Source: a virus. Taken from it: a stretch of 38,488 nt of DNA. A program made the position numbers and the translations under genes. Where the stretch lies: the IMG/VR virus record IMGVR_UViG_3300013114_000294, positions 1 to 38,488 of that record, one strand, 5' to 3'. Position 1 is the first letter of the stretch. Each line of letters opens with the position of its first letter. Shown in pieces: positions 17,818-25,311 of the stretch. Under the pieces are notes generated by a model, which did no database searches, was not told the origin of the DNA, and saw nothing but the letters and a program-made list of their open reading frames with translations.

Positions 17818-18743
17818 TAATAATTGAACAAGCAAATACAAATCCATACGCTTACAACAGTGGTAATGCAGGAAAGGTTCTTGGACCTTCTTTACCTGAA
17901 GTAACAGAACAAAACTTCAATGATGTTTGTATCTGTGATTTCATACAATGTGAATACAAAGAACACACCTTTGCAAGTCCTGCAAATCCTGATGACTTTT
18001 GGAAGAATGACAAGAATGAATTTTTATTCAAAAGATTTGTTCCTGTTGACACTGTTGAAATGGAACTTCACAAGGATGGTGTCAAAGTAGATGACCTAAA
18101 CACAAATACTTATGGAACTTTTTTCAATGGATTTGCTTCAGGAAGTGCGGAACAACAATTGTATGTTGGTTATTTATTAGAATGGTTACTTGTTTACAAT
18201 GCATTTGGTGCAGGAACTTACACTGTTGTTACTAATTTGAACATCATTGGTGTTGCAAGTACAGTGACAAGTCGTGAATTCAATCTAACTTTATACAATG
18301 ACATTCTTGCAAATGGAACTGTCAGGATTGAAACAACACAAAACGGAAACATCTTTGGAAATCAATTTGACTTTACAGATTTAAATTGGTATCAAAGTTT
18401 AAGACTTCCTGCAATTTTTGGAAATCCAACACCTATTTTTGAAACAACAGACTACATGACAAGCACACACAAACGTGTTCAGAATAAAGCAAAGATGGGT
18501 CGTGAATGGACGTTAAACACAAAACTTATTTCTTGGCAAGTTGTAGAAAAATTAATCTATAATAAAATGCTAGGAAATGAAATACTTGTCACAGATTATC
18601 AAATAAAAGCAGAATCAATTTGGCGAAGGATTCCTGTTTTTATGCAGGAAGTGGAAAAACCTGAATTGCGTAACAATCCAAAAAGAAGATACAACATTAA
18701 ATTCACAGATGAAAAAGACATATTTACAAAACGAAATTTTTAA
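17814..18743 (+). CDS. Baseplate / tail-tip structural protein, unknown family
   Basis: 309 aa, starting in an ATGA overlap with the preceding tail gene. The N-terminal 60 residues hold a short Cys motif (VCICDFIQCEY) that could bind metal or form disulfides. The middle is beta-rich with a hydrophobic stretch (YVGYLLEWLLVYNAFGAGTY) that is probably a buried helix rather than a membrane anchor. The C-terminus is basic and helical (IWRRIPVFMQEVEKPELRNN). It lies between the large beta protein and the tail fibre, so it probably links fibre to baseplate. No family recognised. Confidence 0.6.
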   Translation: MIIIEQANTNPYAYNSGNAGKVLGPSLPEVTEQNFNDVCICDFIQCEYKEHTFASPANPDDFWKNDKNEFLFKRFVPVDTVEMELHKDGVKVDDLNTNTYGTFFNGFASGSAEQQLYVGYLLEWLLVYNAFGAGTYTVVTNLNIIGVASTVTSREFNLTLYNDILANGTVRIETTQNGNIFGNQFDFTDLNWYQSLRLPAIFGNPTPIFETTDYMTSTHKRVQNKAKMGREWTLNTKLISWQVVEKLIYNKMLGNEILVTDYQIKAESIWRRIPVFMQEVEKPELRNNPKRRYNIKFTDEKDIFTKRNF

Positions 18744-18755
18744 AACCTCAAAAAA

Positions 18756-19916
18756 ATGGCAATAACAGATAAAATACACGGCTACACACTTGAACGAACT
18801 TCAGGAACTATTCTTGGCACAGAATATCTTGACCTCGATGCAACAGATGACCTTGGTTCAACGTGGAATTCACATAAATTAACAATTGACAATCTTGTCA
18901 CCTATATTGGTTCTAATGGTGTGAATCTTTACAATGCAAATGGAATCCTTCAATCTGAAAGAATTATTCTTTCACCAAATTTAGGAATCACATTTGATGC
19001 AGGTGACTTCACAATTGAAATGAATGATGAAGTTACAGACCATGCATTTATTTTGAACAACAGTGGTGGTCTTGAATGGGGTCGTTTTGGAATTGACCAA
19101 GGAACTGCATCAGGAATGTTGGAACTTTCAGACATTGGTGGAACTTGGTTTAGTGCTAATGATGGAAAAGTTGCAATTGGTGGAACAAATCCTGTTGGAA
19201 TCTTAGATATTGAAACTCCAAATGGAAGTGATTTGCCGATAGGTATCTATGAAAACAGGGTTGGCGGTGCAAGTATAGGAGATGGTAATTCTATTAATTT
19301 TTATTACAATGATGACTTAGGTGCTAGAACATTAGGTGGGTTAATAAGTACAAGGATAGATGCTGCACCAACTACGGGTGATGTAAATATGTCAATGACA
19401 TTAAACAATATGATTAAAATTCAACCTACTGAAAGAATATTAATGACCCCAAGTGCAGCAGCAGGTGCAGCAGTTGCATTTTGTGAAATAAGAGGTGATG
19501 CAACAACTCCAAATGAAACACTATTAGTTAAGTCAGGAAGTAATGGAACTGGTTCTGCTCTTTTGATTAGAAATTTAGCAGGACAAAACCTATTTTCTTT
19601 CAAATCTAATGGAGATTTTGACTTGAACCAATCAAATCTAAGCACAGGTGATTTTTCTTGGAGAGGTCAAACAGACAACAATGCAGTTTTCTTTGATGCT
19701 TCAAGTAATAATGCAGGATTTGGTTTAAACAATCCATCAGAAAGGGTTCACAGTATTGCAAAGGTAAGAGCAGATGAAGCATTCAATGTCAATGGAACAG
19801 ATGGAATCGGTGGTGCAGGTGGTACGACTTACACATTTGGTGGTGGTGGTTCAGGTGATGTTGCTGACATCACAGTTCGAGGTGGTATAATAACAGCAAT
19901 AAGTCTAGTTCCTTAA
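18756..19916 (+). CDS. Tail fibre / receptor-binding protein
   Basis: 386 aa. The N-terminus (DKIHGYTLERTSGTILGTEY) reads as an attachment domain. The middle contains fibre-type units (VAIGGTNPVGILDIETPNGS; NNAGFGLNNPSERVHS), the phrase seen in many Bacteroidetes phage fibres. The C-terminal tip is glycine-rich (TYTFGGGGSGDVADITVRGG), ending in ITAISLVP. No chaperone-type cleavage motif is evident. It is the last gene of the tail module, the usual fibre position. Codon use in the middle (about 19195-19500) differs somewhat by eye from the flanks, consistent with domain exchange in a host-range protein. Confidence 0.75.
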   Translation: MAITDKIHGYTLERTSGTILGTEYLDLDATDDLGSTWNSHKLTIDNLVTYIGSNGVNLYNANGILQSERIILSPNLGITFDAGDFTIEMNDEVTDHAFILNNSGGLEWGRFGIDQGTASGMLELSDIGGTWFSANDGKVAIGGTNPVGILDIETPNGSDLPIGIYENRVGGASIGDGNSINFYYNDDLGARTLGGLISTRIDAAPTTGDVNMSMTLNNMIKIQPTERILMTPSAAAGAAVAFCEIRGDATTPNETLLVKSGSNGTGSALLIRNLAGQNLFSFKSNGDFDLNQSNLSTGDFSWRGQTDNNAVFFDASSNNAGFGLNNPSERVHSIAKVRADEAFNVNGTDGIGGAGGTTYTFGGGGSGDVADITVRGGIITAISLVP

Positions 19917-19965
19917 AATTTAATACTTTTACAATAAATTAATTATTAACTAAATATCGGAAAAG

Positions 19966-20274
19966 ATGCAAAAATTAGAATTAACATTCACAGAAAGGTT
20001 TCATTTAATACAAATGATGCCACAAGAAGATTCACATGCAAATTTAATCATATGTAAATCCATTAAAGAAAAAATTAACATCACACCAAAAGAAGAAAAA
20101 GAAAACAACTTCAGTGTTGAAAAAAACATTTTGAAATGGACAGACACGGGAAAGAAAATTAAAGTTGAATTTAATCCAAGTGAGTGCAACTATTTAAGAA
20201 CAAAATTAAAAGAAGCAAATGCAAACGCAAAATTGAACATTGGTTTGATTGATGTTTACACTGCTATTGTATAA
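19966..20274 (+). CDS. 102-aa protein of unknown function
   Basis: Short soluble protein with an N-terminal helical segment (LELTFTERFHLIQMMPQEDS), a Lys/Glu-rich middle and a final mixed region (LNIGLIDVYTAIV). No membrane segment or metal motif. A 49-base A/T-rich gap separates it from the fibre gene without a convincing promoter or terminator, so it is probably read through from the tail operon. Not recognised; a small early-late boundary or virion-associated protein would fit. Confidence 0.6.
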   Translation: MQKLELTFTERFHLIQMMPQEDSHANLIICKSIKEKINITPKEEKENNFSVEKNILKWTDTGKKIKVEFNPSECNYLRTKLKEANANAKLNIGLIDVYTAIV

Positions 20275-20293
20275 ATCTAAAAACTTAATAAAA

Positions 20294-20632
20294 ATGCCTG
20301 AAGTAAAAATAAATAAAACACTTGCAAGACCTGATGGACAAAATGTTTCATCAGGTGCAATTGCTGTTTGTAACATACCACAGCAAATTGTTAATTCAAA
20401 ACAAATTGTTTTTAAGTTGCAAATTTATGTGTCACAAACACAGCTTGACAATGGAAAACAACCGATTCCAAAACTTGATAAATTTCCAAGAATGAAATTG
20501 GTCAAACAATGTGATGAATCTGAATGGAATGCATTGAATGATGATGCAGGTGCAGGTGCTTTGGTTGGTCAATTTATGAAAGAATGCATTGACAGTGTTC
20601 TTGGTGATGGTTTCACTGAATTAATCGGTTAA
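20294..20632 (+). CDS. 112-aa protein of unknown function
   Basis: The start is taken at 20294 (AATAAAAATGCC context) because the upstream in-frame ATG at 20249 lies inside the preceding gene and adds a non-conserved-looking leader. The protein begins PEVKINKTLARPDGQNVSSG, has two Cys residues, a helical C-terminus (VGQFMKECIDSVLGDGF) and no membrane segment. It is followed two bases later by the DUF5675 gene and may be co-translated with the lysis cassette. Not recognised. Confidence 0.6.
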   Translation: MPEVKINKTLARPDGQNVSSGAIAVCNIPQQIVNSKQIVFKLQIYVSQTQLDNGKQPIPKLDKFPRMKLVKQCDESEWNALNDDAGAGALVGQFMKECIDSVLGDGFTELIG

Positions 20633-20634
20633 TC

Positions 20635-21075
20635 ATGGACGATAAAGAAAGAATGAAGCCTGATTATGATGGTCTTTTAACACGTGAAGGAAGCACTGCA
20701 ACACAGACACTTGGTGAATTTAATTTCTATGATGAAAACAGAAATGTGATTTTCACCTGCAAGACAATTGAACTTGAAGTTGACTGCAATGCTGTTCGTG
20801 ATGATGCAATTCCAAATGGATTGTATAAGGTTGTTAAAAGGTATAGTGCAAAATACAAGGAACACTTTCACATCACAGGTGTTGAAGGGCGTTCTTTAAT
20901 CCTAATTCACAATGCAAACTATTCAAGAGAACTTCTTGGGTGTGTTGGTGTGGGTCGTAAACACGTTGACATTGATGGTGATGGTCTGAAAGATGTTACA
21001 AGTAGCAAAGACACAATGAAAGAATTAATGTCAAAACTTCCTGATACTTGGATGCTTAGAGTAGTTCAAAAATGA
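20635..21075 (+). CDS. DUF5675 family protein, endolysin-position enzyme candidate
   Basis: 146 aa. The pattern TLGEFNF ... TIELE ... AIPNGLYKV ... GRSLILIHNANYSRELLGCVG matches DUF5675, frequent in Bacteroidetes phages. His92 in IHNAN and Cys103 in GCVGVG, separated by a short loop, recall the His-Gly-Cys active site of YkuD-type L,D-transpeptidases; that likeness is my inference. The gene precedes a small membrane protein and a spanin-like gene, so it occupies the endolysin slot of a lysis cassette. No signal peptide is present, so access to the wall would need the holin candidate. Its stop overlaps the next start (ATGA). Confidence 0.75.
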   Translation: MDDKERMKPDYDGLLTREGSTATQTLGEFNFYDENRNVIFTCKTIELEVDCNAVRDDAIPNGLYKVVKRYSAKYKEHFHITGVEGRSLILIHNANYSRELLGCVGVGRKHVDIDGDGLKDVTSSKDTMKELMSKLPDTWMLRVVQK

Positions 21076-21284
21076 TTAAAAAACTAAATAACATAAAAAG
21101 GTCACGTCTAAAGATTGTCATTTTCTTTGGCGTGATTCTTTCGTTGTTGACGGCTTATGCAATCTTTGAAGGAATGGAAGGAACTGCAACAATTGGAATT
21201 GGACTTGTTGGTGCTTTAGCAGGTAAATTTGTACATGATGAAAGCAACAACCCTTCAAAAAATAGAAACAATGAATCAAACTGA
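21072..21284 (+). CDS. Small two-helix membrane protein, holin candidate
   Basis: 70 aa with two predicted membrane helices (about 14-32, LKIVIFFGVILSLLTAYAI, and about 37-53, GTATIGIGLVGALAGKF). The N-terminus is basic (KKLNNIKRSRLK) and the tail hydrophilic and Asn-rich. This matches class II holins in size and topology. It starts in an ATGA overlap with the DUF5675 gene, and its last 14 bases overlap the spanin-like gene, giving the usual holin, endolysin and spanin cluster in a different order. Function inferred. Confidence 0.6.
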   Translation: MIKKLNNIKRSRLKIVIFFGVILSLLTAYAIFEGMEGTATIGIGLVGALAGKFVHDESNNPSKNRNNESN

Positions 21285-21891
21285 ACAAGACTTCAATGAA
21301 ATGTCAAAGCACGTTGACCGTGTTGGTGGTTGTGTTGCTTGGATAGTGGCACTAATATCAATCATTTTATGCATTTGCCTTCTATCATCTTGCAATCCTT
21401 TTATTTCAAAAGAACTAAGACACAAGAAAAGATGCAACAAGAAACTTGAAAGGGTTGTGAAGAAGTGTCCTGAACTTTTAAAACCTGATACAATCACGGT
21501 TGTAATTCCTGAAGTAAAAATTGACACAGTTTTCAAAGTTGATGTTGACACACTAAAGACAACGGAAATAGTTCAAGCCTTGGACACAATAGTGACGTTT
21601 AAGGAACGATTGAAGTATTTGAACAAATATGTGACAGAAACAATTTATCTTGACACAAACGTTCTTATAGACGGTTATTTGATACACGTGAACCTTTTAC
21701 AAGGTGAATTGTATGTTTCATTGCAAAAGCCTGAAGAAAAAATCTTGATACCTGATGAAGTAATTAAGCCAATTGAATACAGCTTCTTTGAAAAAGTAAG
21801 GATGGAACTATCAAAGTTTTATTGGTGGTTAATAATAGGCTTAGTCATTTATATCGGAATCGGAATGATTAAAAAGAAAATCAAAGACTGA
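21271..21891 (+). CDS. Spanin-like protein (lipobox plus C-terminal membrane helix)
   Basis: 206 aa from the ATG at 21271, the start that gives a normal short overlap; an in-frame ATG at 21229 would overlap the previous gene by 56 bases. Residues 22-40 are hydrophobic and end in the lipobox LSSC (Cys41), followed by a charged stretch (KELRHKKRCNKKLERVVKKC), a beta-rich periplasmic part and a C-terminal membrane helix (about 184-200, YWWLIIGLVIYIGIGMI) with a Lys tail. A lipid anchor at one end and an inner-membrane helix at the other is the architecture of unimolecular spanins such as T1 gp11, which fuse inner and outer membranes in lysis. The N-terminal region before the lipobox is longer than usual. 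Confidence 0.6.
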   Translation: MNQTEQDFNEMSKHVDRVGGCVAWIVALISIILCICLLSSCNPFISKELRHKKRCNKKLERVVKKCPELLKPDTITVVIPEVKIDTVFKVDVDTLKTTEIVQALDTIVTFKERLKYLNKYVTETIYLDTNVLIDGYLIHVNLLQGELYVSLQKPEEKILIPDEVIKPIEYSFFEKVRMELSKFYWWLIIGLVIYIGIGMIKKKIKD

Positions 21892-21921
21892 CATTTCCGA
21901 TGTTGTGTTAAAGTCTTTGAA

Positions 21922-21949
21922 CCTCAATCCTTGTGATTGGGGTTTTTTT
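21922..21949 (+). terminator. Intrinsic terminator at the end of the late region
   Basis: CCTCAATC pairs with GATTGGGG (8 bp, one T-G) around CTTGT, followed by seven T residues. It closes the lysis/late transcription unit 30 bases after the last stop. Confidence 0.88.
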
Positions 21950-22000
21950 ATTACATTTGAACTTCAAGCCTGAATCATTTCTCTAAATTTGTATTTCAGC

Positions 22001-22032
22001 AAAACCCCTGAATCATTCGGTTTGGGGGTTTT
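22001..22032 (+). terminator. Second terminator-like hairpin in the late/early boundary
   Basis: AAAACCC at the base pairs with GGGTTTT, and CTGAA with TTCGG inside it; a TTTGG bulge breaks the stem. A T-rich stretch follows. It probably backs up the first terminator. The 11-mer CCTGAATCATT occurs inside it and again at 21969-21979. The rest of 21950-22066 shows no gene. Confidence 0.6.
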
Positions 22033-22066
22033 ATTTTAGAAATCACAAAAGTTTTTTCATTAAAAG

Positions 22067-22097
22067 TTTGTTTATTACCAAAAAAGATGTAGATTTG
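22067..22097 (+). promoter_or_regulatory. Bacteroidetes-type early promoter
   Basis: TTTG (22067-22070), 19 nt, then TAGATTTG (22090-22097), matching the Bacteroidetes housekeeping sigma consensus TTTG and TAnnTTTG. Transcription should begin near 22104 and run into the early genes from 22128. It follows two terminators, so it marks the start of the early operon. Confidence 0.85.
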
Positions 22098-22127
22098 TAG
22101 TATAATTATTAACAAACAAATAGAGAA

Positions 22128-22451
22128 ATGAGAAACTTAACAAACATTAATTGGGAATCAGAAAGAAAATTTGATGACATTCAAGAAGCAACAGACCTTT
22201 GTTATTCTGAAACAGATTGGAACTTGACTTTTGAATTTGAAGGTGAAAAACTTTTTGCAGTTGTTGACTTTGATGTGAACTTGTATGAACAAGGTGAAGA
22301 AGAAACGAATTCACTTTGTCTTGATGTTTTAGATACTAACATTATAATCAAACAAATTCTTGATGAAAATGATGAAGAATTTAAAATGTCAGTGAAAAAA
22401 GAAGTTGAACTTGCACACTTCCTTCAATCAGATTTAAAAACAGAATTTTAA
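22128..22451 (+). CDS. First early gene: acidic 107-aa protein
   Basis: Strongly acidic protein with motifs such as ATDLCYSETDWNLTFEF and VVDFDVNLYEQGEEE and a helical end (KKEVELAHFLQSDLK). It is the first gene behind the strong early promoter, starts with the recurrent AGAGAAATG signal and is followed at once by a terminator, so it forms a short, probably highly expressed early transcript. Acidic first-early proteins of phages often act as inhibitors of host defence or host enzymes, sometimes as DNA mimics, but that is speculation here. Not recognised. Confidence 0.65.
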   Translation: MRNLTNINWESERKFDDIQEATDLCYSETDWNLTFEFEGEKLFAVVDFDVNLYEQGEEETNSLCLDVLDTNIIIKQILDENDEEFKMSVKKEVELAHFLQSDLKTEF

Positions 22452-22460
22452 ATAAATCAA

Positions 22461-22485
22461 AAGGGGGTTTCACCACCCCCATTTT
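22461..22485 (+). terminator. Intrinsic terminator after the first early gene
   Basis: GGGGGT pairs with ACCCCC around TTCACC, followed by ATTTT. It limits read-through from the strong early promoter into the next genes. Confidence 0.8.
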
Positions 22486-22506
22486 AAAACCTTAATATTT
22501 AGAGAA

Positions 22507-22824
22507 ATGAAAATAAGAAAAGTAACATATTTAGATTTAAGCATTAGAGATTCAAAAGCAATAATTAATCAAGCAATAAAATTGGTTGATAAAATTGAAA
22601 AGAGAATTGAAAAAATCAAAGAACAAACGACAAAAAGAAGTCTTCTTTATAGCATAAAAGGAGAAATTCAAGTTCTGATTTGTGAAACACAAATGATGTT
22701 AAGCAATAGAAAGGATTTCATTGTGATTCATTCAAACTTTTATTCAGAAGAAACATTGGCATTTATGGAACAGTCAGGATTTAGCAAGTTGAAAGAATTT
22801 TCTGAAATAGTAAAAGACAAATAA
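22507..22824 (+). CDS. 105-aa helical early protein, unknown
   Basis: Mostly helical and rich in Lys, Ile and Glu (DSKAIINQAIKLVDKIEKRI, then EKIKEQTTKRSLLYSIKGEI). No membrane segment, Cys motif or known fold is evident. The start carries AGAGAAATG preceded by ATATTT. No promoter of its own is visible, so expression depends on read-through of the terminator at 22461-22485. A coiled-coil binding protein is plausible; no function can be assigned. Confidence 0.6.
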   Translation: MKIRKVTYLDLSIRDSKAIINQAIKLVDKIEKRIEKIKEQTTKRSLLYSIKGEIQVLICETQMMLSNRKDFIVIHSNFYSEETLAFMEQSGFSKLKEFSEIVKDK

Positions 22825-22826
22825 TT

Positions 22827-22976
22827 ATGAAACTATCAATCCAAATTGAAATGCTTAAAACAATATGTGAATCATTAGGTTGGAAAATCAACAGAATTAG
22901 ACAGTATAAAAGAGCAGTTCAGGTCAATCACGAAATGAATATATTTTTACAAGAAATTAAAATAATATTAAGATGA
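22827..22976 (+). CDS. 49-aa basic early protein
   Basis: A short frame starting two bases after the previous stop (AATTATG) and ending in an ATGA overlap with the gene at 22973. It encodes 49 residues including LGWKINRIRQYKRAVQVN, a basic helical segment, with no membrane helix. Tight packing between two genes supports it as real. A small nucleic-acid-binding or inhibitor protein is possible; nothing is recognised. Confidence 0.55.
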   Translation: MKLSIQIEMLKTICESLGWKINRIRQYKRAVQVNHEMNIFLQEIKIILR

Positions 22977-23209
22977 ATATAAAAGAAGCAATTGAAGCCA
23001 TTGCAGCATTTGAAACAATCACAGGATTCACAGCAGAAATGGTTTTGAAAGACAATAAAAAAATGAAGTCATTTTGTCAAATGATTTATGACCAATACAA
23101 CCGTGATGGAAACAAAGAACATCTTCAAGAAATGTATGGTCAAGAAGTAATTGAAACAGTTATCAACTATAGTGTTGATAATAACCTAATAAAAATAGAA
23201 AATGAGTAA
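22973..23209 (+). CDS. 78-aa early protein, unknown
   Basis: Small helical protein (KEAIEAIAAFETITGFTAEM, then KMKSFCQMIYDQYNRDGNKE). Its start overlaps the upstream stop in an ATGA junction and its end overlaps the HTH gene at 23202 by 8 bases, so it is co-translated with the regulator. No catalytic motif or membrane segment. It could modulate the neighbouring regulator, but the only support is gene coupling. Confidence 0.6.
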   Translation: MNIKEAIEAIAAFETITGFTAEMVLKDNKKMKSFCQMIYDQYNRDGNKEHLQEMYGQEVIETVINYSVDNNLIKIENE

Positions 23210-23459
23210 TTTAAAAATTAAAGAAGCAATTAAATTCTTCAATCAAAACAGAAAGGTGAATGAACCTAAAATGACACAAGAATCACTTGGAAAAAAAGTT
23301 CTTCCTGAAATGGATGGAAAAACTGCAGGATGGTATGTGTCAAGATGGTCCAAAGGATTTGAAGAAGGAAAGTTAAAAATCAAAGAAATATTAACAATAA
23401 AAGAAGAAACAGGTGTTTCACTAGATTTTTTATTTGGTATTAACCAAAAAAAAGATTAA
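23202..23459 (+). CDS. XRE-like helix-turn-helix regulator
   Basis: 85 aa. A Cro/CI-type DNA-binding pattern: helices around KIKEAIKFFNQN, TQESLGKKV (about 25-33) as helix 2, a recognition-helix region near GWYVSRWSKG and the closing GVSLDFLFGI (about 71-80) typical of XRE proteins. The insertion between the HTH helices is longer than usual. With no integrase in the genome this is more likely an early-gene regulator than a prophage repressor. A strong promoter follows immediately after the gene (23466-23496), which it may control. Confidence 0.7.
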   Translation: MSNLKIKEAIKFFNQNRKVNEPKMTQESLGKKVLPEMDGKTAGWYVSRWSKGFEEGKLKIKEILTIKEETGVSLDFLFGINQKKD

Positions 23460-23465
23460 AAAAAG

Positions 23466-23496
23466 TTTGGTAATAACAAAAGTTTATTTATCTTTG
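23466..23496 (+). promoter_or_regulatory. Bacteroidetes-type promoter for the RecT unit
   Basis: TTTG (23466-23469), 19 nt, TATCTTTG (23489-23496). Both the AAAAGTTTG start and the 19-nt spacer repeat those of the promoter at 22067-22097. Transcription would start near 23503 and cover the genes at 23527, 23859 and recT. Confidence 0.85.
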
Positions 23497-23526
23497 AATC
23501 ATATTAACAATTTAAAATTTAGAGAA

Positions 23527-23841
23527 ATGAAAACATCAGAGAAATTTTTACAAGTACAATCATTCATTACACATTCAAATATTCCTGAAAATGAGAAATT
23601 ACAAATCTTAGACAAGATGACAGAACTAGCCTGTGTAATTAAAGGAATTGATGAAGAAGGAAAAATGAAAGTTGAACTTGAATTGACAAAAGAAGAACTT
23701 GAAGATTTTCAAAGTTTCACAAGATGGTCAATCAGAAAAAGAGAAAGAGTTTTAAAAGAAGAAAAATGGTCACCAAACCTTGCTGAAATAGAAAGGTCAG
23801 TGATTGACAATGCAAAAGAAGTTCTTTCACAATTAAAATAG
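23527..23841 (+). CDS. 104-aa acidic/helical early protein
   Basis: Start set at 23527 because AGAGAAATG and the promoter at 23466 lie just upstream; the frame extends back into the XRE gene but that part precedes the promoter. The protein is helical and highly charged (SNIPENEKLQILDKMTELAC, then MKVELELTKEELEDFQSFTR). No recognisable domain. Being the first gene of the recombination unit, it may be an accessory of RecT or a regulator; this is inference only. Confidence 0.62.
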   Translation: MKTSEKFLQVQSFITHSNIPENEKLQILDKMTELACVIKGIDEEGKMKVELELTKEELEDFQSFTRWSIRKRERVLKEEKWSPNLAEIERSVIDNAKEVLSQLK

Positions 23842-23858
23842 TATTAAAATTTAGAGAA

Positions 23859-24062
23859 ATGATATTACAATTTATACACGACAACAGACACATAGAACAT
23901 GAAGATATAATGTTAAACACTGTTGAATCAAAAAAGTTAATAGGACATTTAAAAGAAAGTGACTACAGGTGTTATCAAAATCACATCAACATATTTTCTA
24001 ATGAAAATGAAAGTCTTTCTGAATGTGTTTCAAGAATTAAAAATATTATTAAAAAAATTTAA
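23859..24062 (+). CDS. 67-aa early protein, unknown
   Basis: Small His- and Asn-rich protein (QFIHDNRHIEHEDIMLNTVE) with a helical C-terminus (SRIKNIIKKI). Two Cys residues are present but no CxxC pair. It carries AAATTTAGAGAAATG and lies between the helical gene at 23527 and recT, so it shares their transcript. Too short to assign; one possibility is a protein-interaction partner of RecT. Confidence 0.58.
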   Translation: MILQFIHDNRHIEHEDIMLNTVESKKLIGHLKESDYRCYQNHINIFSNENESLSECVSRIKNIIKKI

Positions 24063-24080
24063 CACTTAATATTTAGAGAA

Positions 24081-25004
24081 ATGGAAAAAGAAAAAACAGA
24101 ATTGCAAGTCATTAAAAAAGAATTTGCAGCAATCAAACCAAGATTTGTTGACCTGACAAATGAAGAAACTTTCACCAAAGAATGTTCATTTGCCCTGCAG
24201 CATTTTAACAAGAATAGATATTTAGACAAATCAACAATGGCATCAAAACTTGAATCAGTGATGAATGTTGCAATGTTAGGAATCACATTGAATCCTGTTC
24301 TTAAATTGGCTTATTTAGTACCAAGAAAAAAAGGAAATGATGTTGTTTGTCATTTAGAACCATCTTATCAGGGTCTTGTTAAACTTATAACGGACACAGG
24401 AAGTGCAAAAACTATCTATGCACACGTGGTTCATAAAGGTGATGTCTTTGACGTTTCATTTGGAACTTCAACACAAATAAAGCACACACCAAAATTTGAA
24501 TCAAAAGAAATCGAATTTGCCTATGCAGTTGCTATTCTTCACGATGGAACACAGCAAGTTGATGTGATGCCAAGAAGCGAACTTGATGAAATCCGTGGAA
24601 TGTCAGAAAGCTATAAGGCTTGGGAAAAGAAAAATTATCTTCCTTGCATTTGGAACACACATCACGGTGAAATGTGCAGGAAAACTGTCATCAAAAGACT
24701 TTGTAAATACCTTCCAAAAACAGACCATTGGGAAAAGATTTCAACTGCTATTGATTTAACAGACCAAGACTACAAGTGTACTGTCACACAAATGTCAATC
24801 ATTGAAGGTCTTCTTGATACTGCTAACATGTTAGATTCAGAAAAGGCACTGATTGAATGTGACCTTGAATCAATGTCTTATCAAGCAGCACAGAAAACAA
24901 TCGAATATCTTAAAGCAAATCAACTTGATGGATTAACACACACAGGAAAAGCAAGTCAGAAGGATATTGTTGCAAAGATTGATGAACATTGTGGACTTGA
25001 ATAA
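24081..25004 (+). CDS. recT: RecT single-strand annealing recombinase
   Basis: 307 aa. RecT-type annealase that binds single-stranded DNA and pairs complementary strands in phage recombination and repair. Family signatures are seen in order: LGITLNPVLKLAYLVPRKKG (about residues 72-91), the LEPSYQGLVKLI core and the VVHKGDVFDVSFG strand, with the basic AWEKKNYLPCIW and CRKTVIKRLCKYLP region in the C-terminal half. Start carries AGAGAAATG. No partner RecE-like exonuclease lies next door; the PD-(D/E)XK protein at 29595 is a candidate partner. The C-terminus is acidic, as is common in this family. Confidence 0.9.
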   Translation: MEKEKTELQVIKKEFAAIKPRFVDLTNEETFTKECSFALQHFNKNRYLDKSTMASKLESVMNVAMLGITLNPVLKLAYLVPRKKGNDVVCHLEPSYQGLVKLITDTGSAKTIYAHVVHKGDVFDVSFGTSTQIKHTPKFESKEIEFAYAVAILHDGTQQVDVMPRSELDEIRGMSESYKAWEKKNYLPCIWNTHHGEMCRKTVIKRLCKYLPKTDHWEKISTAIDLTDQDYKCTVTQMSIIEGLLDTANMLDSEKALIECDLESMSYQAAQKTIEYLKANQLDGLTHTGKASQKDIVAKIDEHCGLE

Positions 25005-25005
25005 G

Positions 25006-25311
25006 ATGAACAGGAAAACAGAAAAAAATCCAACAGGTGTAGGTCTTGGAAAGTCTGAAGGAAGAATCAGACTTGAAAAGGCTGACTTGATTAAGTTGAT
25101 GAAGAACTACCAAATGAAAGAAATTTCAAAAATGTATGGTGTTTCAATCACCTTGGTCAGCATTGTTCTTACAAATCAATTAATCGAAAGAAGCATTGGT
25201 TTTGAAGACATAATTGATGAATTCAGTGCATTAGATTATTTTCACAGCAAAGGTGCTTGGATGGATTCAGAAGAAAGAAAATCATTAAATCATTATAAGA
25301 ATGGAAAATGA
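25006..25311 (+). CDS. Small HTH-type DNA-binding protein
   Basis: 101 aa from the ATG at 25006, one base after the recT stop (TAAGATG); an in-frame ATG at 24967 lies inside recT. Residues about 33-56 form a helix-turn-helix (NYQMKEISKMYGVSITLVSI). The N-terminal 20 residues are basic and Gly-rich. Translational coupling to recT suggests a role in recombination or replication, or in control of these genes. Specific family not recognised. Confidence 0.62.
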   Translation: MNRKTEKNPTGVGLGKSEGRIRLEKADLIKLMKNYQMKEISKMYGVSITLVSIVLTNQLIERSIGFEDIIDEFSALDYFHSKGAWMDSEERKSLNHYKNGK

